Assembly: GCA_902728285.1 (NCBI GenBank) | Contig: CACVBU010000050.1 | Location: 186,001 to 250,000 of the forward strand | Length of the DNA stretch: 64,000 bases | Direction: 5' to 3' | Origin: Clytia hemisphaerica | Lineage: Eukaryota > Cnidaria > Hydrozoa > Leptothecata > Clytiidae | Shown here: one piece after another, positions 54,431 through 64,000 of the stretch | How positions within the stretch are numbered: position 1 is the first letter of the stretch | Layout of the letters: every line of letters begins with the position of its first letter | Notes under the pieces: model-generated | The model's database searches: none | What the model saw: only the letters and a program-made list of their open reading frames with translations | What the model was told of the DNA's origin: nothing | Made by a program: the position numbers and the translations under genes

Positions 54431-57400
54431 CACTCTCGATGGAAAGAATTTGGTTACTTTACAGGGTAAGAAAAAGGTACACATATTTCAAATGTATAGG
54501 CAGTACTGATTATGTACCAATAGAGACGAAAGATCTCCTAGTTGAATTTAGGTTGAAAGAAAATCTTGTTTCTTCACATATATTTCCAATTTTGAAAAGA
54601 ATTTAATTAAGTTAAAAACAATAAATTGAAAAAAAATATATATATATATATAGAATATATAGAAACATGTATCAAAGAGAAATTTTGATAATCATATACC
54701 CTGTACTCGTACGGAATAAATAGTCCATAGTCAGTTAACCTAACTTGTAAAACCACGACTCTGGGTAACTTGAGTTGTTTTTTGCGTTTCAAGGCAAAAT
54801 GGTAATAAATCATAAGTTTTTTTAGGGGGTGGGGGGTATAAAATAAAAATACAGTGGTCATACCCCCTTGACAATAATGGGTTTGAAAGTTTTACTGAAT
54901 TCAAAAGAAGGGGCGGCTTGTACAAAAAGAGGAGGTCAATTTTAAAGGGGAGAAAGTTTATTTGAAAGAGAAACATTCTTGACATATCCGGTTAGCTAAA
55001 TGAGCATACTGGATGCAATAGTTACTTCATCGTAAACGTTTGAGTTGGATTGTCTGACAATATATCATTTTAAAACATGGACTGTTCTAAAGATTTCAAA
55101 AGCTGAATCATCCATAGCCATTACAATTGAAGTCTTGCGTTTTCTCTAGTTTTCTCCTGCAGCAGTCTTATCACTGAAAGCATCATTGGTATTTTGAATC
55201 TCATCCCATTTCACTTCATGTCCATCGTCCAGTTGATAACTGAAATGGAAACGGAAGTGCTTGATTAATAGGCAATGGTTAAAGCAGGTATCATGAAAGA
55301 AGAAGTGTATGGATGAGAGGCAACCACTAGCGCGGTGTCATATGCGTGCTACTTAAAATTTTCGTACATAAATTTCAATTTTTATAGTACAGAACAGGAA
55401 ACTATGACCCATTACATTTTAAGTATATCCATACAGAAGGGTAAACGAACTTTTCCCTGGGGCAACCTGGGGTTTAAGGAAAGTCAAGGGGCTAAAAGTT
55501 ATCTTAAAACCCGTGCACACTCACTTAAAAGGTATGAAGAACTTTTTCCAAGTTATTTTTATAGTTTTGACATTTTCAAGGGGTATCTAGTATGTGCCCA
55601 TTTTAACTAATTATTATTTTTTGCTTGAAAAGTTTTGTCCACCCCCTGTATGGATTTTAAATGTCAGAACACCCAATAAATAGTAAACAAATTAGTGCAG
55701 TCAATTCAATTAAACTCTCAAATTCAAATGTTCAATAAAAACCATACCAATTTCTGCATTTTGAAATCTTGGAGCTTTGAATTCATGCCCAGGTCAATTC
55801 TTTATAGCTGAAATAAAAATATATATCAGATAAAGATATATTACTGTGTGTACATCTTAAATAGTATATTTTGCAAACAGTGCCTCATATCTTTTCAACA
55901 ACTTCGATTGAAAGTAAGGGTATTCATTACATGTACACACCTAAAGATCACTACTTTATGAAAAGTATGACTTACTCTTTTCATCCCCTAACTAGAACAA
56001 AAAGGTTTCATCTCCAAAGCAGTGTTAAGTGCAATGCCAAAGTGTTACTTTCTGCTTGACACATTTAAAACCTTATTATTGATGTCAAAAAGACAATCGT
56101 GACCACTACATCAAAAGATACCGGCTAACTTTATTGGGAAGGAACTTTGGTTTTTAATGTGGCTAAAATGTGTAGCCGCATCGATTCATTTAATGATCCC
56201 CTTTGTAATCTAGCATAAACCATCTCAAAGGGAAAGTATTGTTGCTCGCAAAAACGCCTTTGAAGAAGGAACGCGTCACAACATGTCAATCCCGAGAGAC
56301 AATTTCATTTTAGAGAAAATGACAAGATATAGGTAACTCGCAAAAACGTCTGTCACATTGCTGTTTATCTTAAAATGTATATATATAAATGGTAAAATTA
56401 GCAATAATATGAAATATAAAAATATATTATATTCTGAGCAAAAAAAGGTAACTAAGTTCAGCATAGTTCGAGAAGCGCGTCATCGCCCATAATCTTGTAT
56501 CCAAACCCCCTTGTTTTTTAGACATATGAATCTTTTGGATCATTTGTTTTAAAAAAGTACCAAGCCTTCCCAAAGTTATCCAAAAACACAGAAAATATCT
56601 TAAGTCTCAGAATACAGCCAGACAGCAGTATCATCATTTTAATTATATTCTATTTGTGTTTTAACGTTAACAATTATTTTTAGTTATTTAATATATCTTT
56701 AAAGTATTTCACCCCTTTGTGAAGGGTTTCAGATGAACCAGTAATGAATAAGTCTCAGATAAACAATTTGAGGAAGTCATAAATGATCTAATTGATCATA
56801 AATATCAGAATCAATAATCCAGGATACTGATGCAAAATCAATTGTTATTGATGAGGTATCAATTACTATCGACTACCTTTCGGAATTGGTTCTGACAATT
56901 AACAATCGATCATTATCAATTAACTTCCAGTGTATCGATGGTAATTGATTTTTCATTAATTGTTATCGATTTGTCATCAATCATCCATTGATTATTGATT
57001 TTGGTTTTCAATGTCACATACTGTGACACAAGCACCATGGCAACACAATACCAATCTAATAAAAATCTGATCAGATGTTACCAAAGATTACTTGTTAATT
57101 CCCAGAAAATAAAGTTTGTCATCAAGAAAAGTTTCTTGATTGACAAACACAATAATGAACTCTTAATATACGACACATACGTACAGCTACTTAGCTGTGA
57201 AACTCACACAAAACTTTAAAATAAAATCTTCAAAGTCCACAAGATTAAAATTTTTACATTGAACTTTTACTAATCCAAAAGTGTAATAATACCATAATAT
57301 TAAAAAATGTTTTAATCATTGGCACAAGAAATTATGTAAAAATCACATGGACCAGACTCTCACTAAATACAATCGACAGCTTTCTTTCACTTAATAACCA

Positions 57401-57907
57401 ACCGAAAACCAAGACCCTCTGAAAAATATTTTTGAAAACATTTTTTTCAATTCATTCTGCAAACTTTAGAAAAATTAAACTTAAAAAAGGAATTAACTTC
57501 AGCTCAATACTCAGTGTTTCAGAAAGTCTGACACAGGATTTTTGGAATACCACCTTGTAAAAAAAAATTCACGGCTGAGACCTTGGGGCTGTCCCCGTAG
57601 TACGTACACACTAAGATGTTGAAAATCAAGTACCCCCTCCCCCTGTACGCAAGCGTACACAAATGGCTATACCCCCTCTAGTAAATACGTAGTTTTCCCC
57701 TAGTTCTGAACCGCCTGTAAAAGCCTAGGTTGAAAGGGGTTAAGAAAACCTAATTATGACGTCATAAATACAAAAAGAAATGTAGAAATATAAGTAGTTT
57801 TTGAAGAAATTGGGACACGCGCATTAAGTTACCCGAGTACGTAAAATTTCCATTTGACCCCTCCCCCCTGTCAAAAGCACAAGCTTTTGAGAAGATCCCC
57901 CTCCCTC
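54431..57907. other. Interior of the 6.7-kb element, no recognised gene
   Basis: Frames of up to about 90 residues on both strands, none with motifs I recognise. 56800-57000 is rich in ATCGATT/AATTGAT words. Confidence 0.5.
54620..54660 (+). repeat. AT microsatellite
   Basis: A short (AT)n run near 54636-54652 inside the large element. Confidence 0.7.
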
Positions 57908-57910
57908 TTA

Positions 57911-58374
57911 GGCGGCAATCTAAAATATGTTCCGTTCGCGTCGCCGACCGACTCACCTTCAAAACATAAATCCCGAGTCGGACACGTCGGAAAAATGTCA
58001 GAAAAAGTTTTTGATAGCTAAGCACGTCTTTGAATCATCATTCGCTAAGAGTTTTTGTTTACTTAACCCACATTGAGTCCCGTTTGAGTTTTTTCATGTA
58101 CCCTTATTGAAATTTTCAAGTCGAAATTTGGCGACGCGGTACGGCCAATACCCCCGAGAGCCGAAAATAAGGTCCGCTTTTAAGGTTCACACATGTGTGC
58201 GCACATTCAATTTGGCAAATCAAAGATGGCGGCAAGAGATTTTGTTGATTGCCGACTTGATTCTTCGAGATTTATTAAATTTAAAAAACCCGACAAAATT
58301 TACTACCGACCGACCGACCGACTGGATTTGAAGATGTTTTATGACGCGAACAGAACATATTTTAGATAGTCGCC
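57911..58374. mobile_element. TTA-flanked MITE (PIF/Harbinger-like)
   Basis: Left GGCGGCAATCTAAAATATGT, right ACATATTTTAGATAGTCGCC; arms extend through TCCGTTCGCGTC / GACGCGAACAGA. TTA at 57908-57910 and 58375-58377. A 3-bp TTA duplication fits PIF/Harbinger. Interior contains CCGACCGACCGACCG. Confidence 0.85.
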
Positions 58375-59309
58375 TTATTGCGTACGTTCTATGTGCCTTT
58401 TCAGATTTCCATTCAGACTTATTTTTGCGCGGGTGTCATCTGAAAAATCGAAACAAAATTTCCCTGAATATTAACTTACTTGATAATCTTTTTTAATTTT
58501 TGAGAAGTGAGGTTTGGTTGCCTATCCATTGAACAAAACATTGGTAAAAAAAGATATAGCAAATTATTTATAGAACAGGCTCGATTCCCCATCACCATCA
58601 GTCGATATCCAATCAATCAATCAGTTATTGATTGGTCATCAATGAACAATGGTTGGGAAAAAGTTATCGATTGTATAGAGTGGGAGAGTCTGGTATATAG
58701 AACTGAAAAGTTAAAAAAAAACATACCTGGTCATGCTTGTCAGTTTTGAAGTTTTCAGTGTTTTTCTTGACAGTGTTTCATTTTTTTTTTTTTTCATTTT
58801 AATCAGTTGTGATCCACCAAGATTTCATGAGTTGAGTTGTTAAAAGATTAGTTCATTTTTGCTCAAAGAACCACAAAAATATCCTCCCCAGTTTCTTCGA
58901 GAATAACTGCAAAAGCGTTTCATACAGTTAATCAGTGATTTGTGGCAAGGATCATGATGTTAGGTTAAGATTTACTTTGAAATAGCTTTAACTTTTGCAA
59001 AGTTTGTAGTTCGATACCAACCAGAACAAAATAGTTTCGCGCCACTCTGCTACCATTTTGCAAATTTTTGCAAATTCTATTTTCTTACTTCGTGTAAAGA
59101 CGGGGGTTACTAGATAGTTTAGTTTTACGCTGGCATTTTATTTTCTGCTACTTTCATGATTTTGTAAAAAACTCTCATTCAAACGATGTAATTTTCTAAA
59201 CTGTGAAAGTTATATGGTAAAAATTTTTTCTAATTTTACAATTGCTTGCTATCATAGCTTACATTTTATGTTACCCCCGTGTTTTTAAATCAAGAGTTTT
59301 TAAATTAAG

Positions 59310-59800
59310 ACAGCTCGGAACACAAATCGCTCCTGGAAAAGTGCCCTACTGTAGAGGAACAGCTCATTTTTTTCAATTTTTTTCAATTTGCCAGCAAAAA
59401 ATTTAGCTGTTCCTACTCCAGTAGGGAAGTTTTCCAGGAGCGTCTTGTTTTAAACTGTCTAAGGAGCAGCTCCGAAAAATCGACCGGAACAGCTCTAAAT
59501 TTCCAGCTGGCTAATTCAAGGAACAGCTCAATCTTTGTCCAGAAAAAAAAAACTTAATCTCGACCGGAACAGCTCCAGATTTCCAGCTAGTTGGCTACAG
59601 GAACAGCTCCCAAGTTCTATATCAGTTGTGAAAATTACATGGAATCAACCCGGAACACATGTGAATTTCCAGCTGGAAAGCTGATATAGAGCTTTCACGA
59701 TTTTTCCAGGGAACAGCTATGTATTTCCAGGAGCAAATTTTTTGAAAATTTCCCGGAACACCTAGGCCATTTCCAGCTGAGGGGGGTCTCCGGAACAGCT
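59310..59800 (+). repeat. Subterminal GGAACAGCT/CCAGCTGG repeats, right side
   Basis: About ten variants of GGAACAGCTCCAGATTTCCA-like phrases and TTTCCAGGAGCG. They mirror the left side and so are part of the element's ends. Confidence 0.88.
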
Positions 59801-59832
59801 ATTCCGTCTTTTGCCCTCGGTGGCTGCTTTCG

Positions 59833-60410
59833 GAGTGAGGCATGTGCATGTAATATTGTTGCTCCTCAGGAACTACTTGCAGGAAAAAGTAGAATATGAA
59901 AACACCAATGGTGTAAAACCAAATGAAAACCATACCAAAATAGATATATTTTCGATGGATTTGCGCAAATGGATACTTAATAGAGATGAACCTTTCGAGA
60001 GACATCAGTAGTAGATTATAGATTGATTTCACTAATAATGTGTACCATATAGCATTCTGAAAAACAATCCATATTGGAGGATAAATATATATTTCCCACT
60101 CATAGGTTATATAAGCTGCTGCTTCGATTGGCATTAAAATCAAGGTCACCATTAGATCAGCAATTGCCAGATCTAAGATCAACAGAAATTGATTATCTCT
60201 TTTCCAGAGCTGTTTTGCAATCACGACAACGATGATAAGGATGTTGCTGAATGTTCCTAGGATTGATAGGATTGCAGTAATGATACCGATACCGATATTT
60301 ATACCGAGAAGTACTGGACTTGACCAACAATCTGCGAAGACGTCAGTATTAAGTGTCGGTGATGGTGATACCACATTTTGAGGGGACACTGTAGTATTGT
60401 TTAGTAACAT
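59833..60410 (-). CDS. GPCR N-terminus and TM1-TM4
   Basis: Starts MLLNNTTVSP with an N-glycosylation site (NNTT). TM1 has GTFSNILIIVVVIA, TM2 LILDLAIADLMVTLILMP, TM3 ends LLLMSLERFISIKYP, TM4 has YFGMVFIWFYTIGVFIFYFF. The reading frame continues 33 bases into the insertion before a stop at 59799. Confidence 0.9.
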
Positions 60411-60457
60411 TGTTCTAAGTAAGAAAATGGTGATTATGGTGATACTCTTCGTCTATT

Positions 60458-60540
60458 TAGTTGCTGAGCATCAAGAGTAAAGAGGTTTCAAGTACAGGTT
60501 TGGGAGTATGACCCGGCCGGGGTCGGATCTACAATCTTGC
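60458..60540 (-). mobile_element. SINE fragment, minus strand
   Basis: TTGCTGAGCATCAAGAGTAA and GGAGTATGACCCGGCCGGGG match the reverse complement of the SINE at 48803-49063. It lies 48 bases upstream of the GPCR start. Confidence 0.6.
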
Positions 60541-62194
60541 GAGGAAGATGTTTTATCTTCATGCTATAGCTGATAAGATAATCGAGAATGTTAAACAAAA
60601 AGTCTTTCTCGTTGGATAGCTTTTTTACCGTGAGCGAGCTTCGTGCCAGTGGATACATGATTCACTTTTTTGCAACCTCTTATAAATGTAATTTCATAAA
60701 ATAATTAAATTCGTGAATCTCAATTATCGCAAAATGTAGTTAAATTCGAAGTTATTCTAAATTTTATCAAAAATCCTTTCAAAAAATCAAGTTTTTCGGA
60801 CCTAGAGATTACACAATTGAATTTAAAGTCATAAAACTGCATAAAACCAATATTTTAGGCACCTATACTTATGGCAGGTATGAAAAAATCATTTTCTTCT
60901 TCATGGTTCGACCCCAAAGAAATCTTAAGGCCCTCAAACTTCTATTTTAAAGCTCATTTATGGTAGTGGCCAATAAAATCTGAAAATCGACTTTCTCAAA
61001 ACATGGTGATATTGCATACCAAAATGTCACATATTTGATGGAGATTTAGAAAAACATTATTAGATGTCAAAATGAAACAATAAAAGTTTTGACCCTTCAA
61101 AGCCATTTTTGACAAATAACAGGTGAAATTGCATTGTAAGCATGAAATCCTATAACATTATTTGAGAACACATTATTTGTAATAAGCCACAAGCGATAGA
61201 TTGTAATAGTCTTTTAAGTCATAAAATCTTTTTATCAAGCAATAACTTTTAAAAATTAGATTGCCAATGTCTTTTAAAGTAATACTAATACAAACATACC
61301 TAATATTCATTTTGGAGTCATTTTAAGAAAGCTATTCATCAGAAGGTCAGAAGAGACATAACTGTAAAAACATTCATTGAAAAATATTAATTTTGAATGA
61401 ACAACATTTCCGAATTCAAAATGGTAATGTTTTTGAAAGTTAAACGGGCCGATGAAACTGATAGGCAGTTTTTGAAAATTGAACATTCGTAAACGTATAG
61501 ACTGAAAATTTTGCTCCAAAAAAGATTTTAAGGGAAGAAATTTTGGCGAAAAGAAATCTAGGTGAAATTGTCCAAATTTGTTAAGATTTCTTTCCGCCAG
61601 AATTGAATTTGTCGGGCAGTCGCCAAAATTAATTATCGCCAAATTTAATTTTCACTTGAGTCTCCTTTCCTCTTAACACTCGTTTCCGAGCTAATGAATG
61701 TACAGAACTCCACAAAAATGAAAATTAAATGTCAAATTTTTTTTATTAAACCTTCTTTTTCTGGTATTCTTTCTTGCTATAACAAATATCCTTTCGTGTA
61801 ATTGAAAAAAACTTTCTAAAAATATCTATCTAAATTTTGTTATTGCAACTCCCTATCCAGTTGGAAAATCGGTCCTAACATCCATATAACGGTGGACGAA
61901 ACATCAAAACAGCGTTACATAAAAGCTGCGTGTTTATAAAATTAAACTAAACGCCTTGATCTCCAAAATAAAGGCTAAAGTCTTAATTGAAAGTTAAAGT
62001 TTTAATTGAAAAATGTCTAGTGTAGAGATTTCTGTGAAAATATTATCAATAATTTATAACCCAAGACTTTGTCAGACCATATTGTACAAAGTTTAAAATA
62101 AGCAAAGAAAAATTTGAAAAAAAATCAAGATTCAACCCTGTTCTGTAAAGAGAGGGGAAACAAACTAGCTTAAGGAAAGGATTTATGACAATCT
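60541..62194. other. Gap without recognised genes
   Basis: AT-rich; the minus-strand frame at 61307-61642 (111 residues) resembles no family known to me and is probably chance. Confidence 0.5.
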
Positions 62195-62470
62195 GTTGGG
62201 GTGGGGGGGTGCAAAACGAACGTACGTACAGCCCAAAATTAGGCCCTTGAAATCGGACTATTCACAGTGCAAAGAAAATTTAGCTTGGGTGAAGAATCGA
62301 CCCTTACGGCGCATTTTCTAAAAACTTTTTGACCATTTTAAGGCAAAATATGGTCAGATTTTCCAAATTATACACCCTTAGAGCGCACTTCTTCTCATTC
62401 TTGTTCATTCCGACCCTTACGATGCACTTAGCTTGGAAAAAGGACCCTTAAGGGTCGCACGTACTGTAGA
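62195..62470. repeat. CCCTTACGGCGCA repeat, second locus
   Basis: GACCCTTACGGCGCATTTTC, ACACCCTTAGAGCGCACTTC and CGACCCTTACGATGCACTTA; related to 19495-19800. A GTACGTAC word occurs near 62222. Confidence 0.55.
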
Positions 62471-62984
62471 CCGTTCTCTGAAAGGGTCCTATAATTACTA
62501 AAATAAAAAACTTCCCTCCCAAAGTTTCATGATTTTCGAATATTTTAAGCAAAAACTTAAAAAAGGAAATAAAAACATAGTTTAACTTGTACTTTCATAG
62601 GCACGGAGGGGTAATAAATTGAGATTCGTATTTCATTATTTGGCCTAATTCTTGGAACTACACAGGAAATGTTTTGGGTGAAATTGTCCCTTTTTATAAA
62701 CAATAAATATCCTGATAGTTGCCTGCAACCTTTGTATATGAATTGTAGGGCGGGTGGGCGGAAAAAAAACTTTTCTGACTAGATCTTGCACAGCTCCAAT
62801 TATAGAAAGAAGGTTAGAGGCTCTGTTTTCCGAGAAGAATGGAAGCTAGGAATTTGCTGAACCGTGGAAAGTGCCGAACGGTGCCCTGTGATATGGCGTG
62901 ATTTGCTCGGATGCAGCTGGCTGAGAGGGCGTTGGGGCGTGCGGGTCGAAATAAAGTTAAGGTATGATTTAACCTTTATATAAA

Positions 62985-64000
62985 ATCCCCACAGAAAATG
63001 ATCGTCCAATTAGTTTAACATCTTTAATTTGCCGAATAATGGAAAAGATTCTCAAAACCCATATTATGACATATCTTGATCAAGAGAAATTACTATCTAG
63101 CAAACAACATGGCTTCATTAACCGTCGGTCAACTCTAACACAATTGATAAATTACCTAGATACTTGTACCGAAGATATTGAAAGCTGTAGATGCAATATA
63201 TTTGACTTTGCAAAAGCATTCGACTCGGTTCCTCGTCAACGACTCCTAATCAAACTAGAAGCTGGGATAAAAAACAATTTGCTTGAATGGATCAAAGACT
63301 TCCTGAAGGATCGACTCCAGATGGTCAAAGTAAACGGAGGCAAATCAGTGCAAAAAGCAGTGCTCAGTGGAGTATTTCAAGGTAGTGTCCTAGGGCCTAA
63401 CCTTTTCGTTCTCTATATCAACGATCTACCAGATTCCGTTAAGTCAAAACTGTTCCTTTTTGGTGACGACACTAAACTCGTCAATAAAGTGGAATCAGTC
63501 GAGGATGCCCTAGTAATACAAAACGATATCAATCAACTCCAAAAGTGGTCTGAAACATGGCTATTGACTTTTCATCCTAATAAATATCATGTGCTAACCC
63601 TAGGGAAGCCAAATAGTATAAAAAATGTTGCACGAATACACACTAGGGGATAAAATCCTTGAACATGTACCATTCGAAAAAGATCTTGGTTTTATCATCG
63701 ACAAGAATCTCTCCTTTGACCGCAACACATATCAAATCAGGCGAAAAAAGCTAATTCAATAGCTGGTCTAATCAGACGGACCTTCACATACCTCACACCT
63801 GAATTGTTTCGAAAACTGTACGTAGCATTTGTCAGACCACTCTCAGGTCATCTGGTCACCAAAACTGAAAAAACATGCCAAATTTATAGAAGGTGTTCAG
63901 CGATGTGCATCGAAAACAGTTGAGGCATGTGGACGGCTAAGCTATGAAAATCAAATGCAAAGAATCGGAATAACTAGTCTACATACAGACGCGAGGTAAA
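62985..64000 (+). mobile_element. LINE (jockey/CR1-like) RT, decayed, runs off the window
   Basis: From ENDRPISLTSLICRIMEKIL the RT runs through DFAKAFDSVPRQRLLIKL, SGVFQGSVLGP and LYINDLPD to the catalytic FGDDTKL, where the usual motif is F/Y-A-D-D. QWS-type region is QKWSETWLLTFHPNKYHVL. The frame breaks near 63645 and the text goes on as FEKDLGFIIDKNLSF and later phrases in other frames. Therefore inactive. Confidence 0.88.

Larger units (their letters stand above)
53100..59832. mobile_element. 6.7-kb element with GCAGCCACCG ends inserted in the GPCR
   Basis: Ends CAGAAGCAGCCACCGGGGC and, at the far end in mirror image, CGAAAGCAGCCACCGAGGGC. The target duplication GAGTGA is at 53094-53099 and 59833-59838. 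Both subterminal regions (53100-53560 and 59310-59832) hold many GGAACAGCTC...ATTTCCAGCTGG repeats. The interior has two nested elements and only short frames; no transposase recognised. Confidence 0.88.
52616..60410 (-). pseudogene. Class A (rhodopsin-like) GPCR split by a transposon-like insertion
   Basis: The two parts, 59833-60410 (TM1-TM4) and 52616-53093 (TM5-TM7 and tail), sum to 1,056 nt: exactly 352 codons with the stop. They join in frame if the insertion 53100-59832 and one copy of the duplication are removed. Motifs: LAIADL in TM2, LERF at the DRY position, LWLPW in TM6 and NAIIY at the NPxxY position. The usual TM3 and second-loop cysteines are absent. No GT-AG pair fits the break, so in this sequence the receptor is probably inactive. 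Confidence 0.85.

Noticed and set aside
53100-59832. The GPCR gap as an ordinary intron
   Set aside because: No GT-AG at the borders, but inverted ends and a 6-bp duplication are present, and the frame closes only when the element and one duplicate are removed.
61307-61642. 111-residue minus-strand protein
   Set aside because: No recognised motif, low-complexity Phe/Asn-rich, no exon neighbours.

Overview
The window looks like nuclear DNA of an invertebrate animal, most probably a cnidarian. It is AT-rich, its genes are split into short exons with GT-AG introns, and it holds a secreted protein with five ShKT domains, a basement-membrane-type collagen, tandem BTB domains and a class A GPCR. 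Introns and gaps are crowded with short inverted-repeat transposons, tRNA-derived SINEs, a Penelope-like element and LINE remnants. The species cannot be named. All gene models come from reading splice sites and checking that exon phases join; none was tested against transcripts or databases.

Layout: (1) 1-15905, plus strand: the 3' part of a collagen gene whose start lies upstream. Nineteen exons join into about 1,202 residues with no frame conflict: collagen end, von Willebrand A (vWA) domain, short collagen segment, second vWA domain, long interrupted triple helix, and a double C4 (NC1) domain as in collagen IV. One intron holds a broken Penelope-like element inserted into an older palindromic MITE, with a 16-bp target duplication. 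(2) 19401-38850, plus strand: a secreted protein of about 267 residues with a signal-peptide exon, three 15-nt microexons and five ShKT domains. Its introns hold a 2.1-kb fold-back element with ten tandem 166-bp units and a LINE interrupted by DNA transposons. (3) 38851-42725: repeats, including a GLFG-type minisatellite read on the minus strand. (4) 42726-51269, plus strand: a five-exon gene of about 840 residues with two BTB-like regions and a tail of 18 FG-type repeats. Its introns carry SINEs, perfect hairpins and an element whose ends are arrays of AGGTCA half-sites. (5) 52616-60410, minus strand: a class A GPCR of 351 codons whose single reading frame is interrupted by a 6,733-bp transposon-like insertion flanked by a 6-bp duplication. 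(6) 60411-64000: mostly repeats, ending in a decayed LINE reverse transcriptase that runs off the window.

The genes do not form an operon or an evident pathway. The collagen and ShKT genes encode secreted products, the GPCR would be a membrane receptor, and the BTB protein is probably intracellular. The main themes are unusual domain combinations and the effect of mobile DNA on genes: a GPCR split by an insertion, a BTB gene whose FG tail resembles a minisatellite found beside the same MITE family elsewhere, and tandem copies of a collagen intron/exon boundary.
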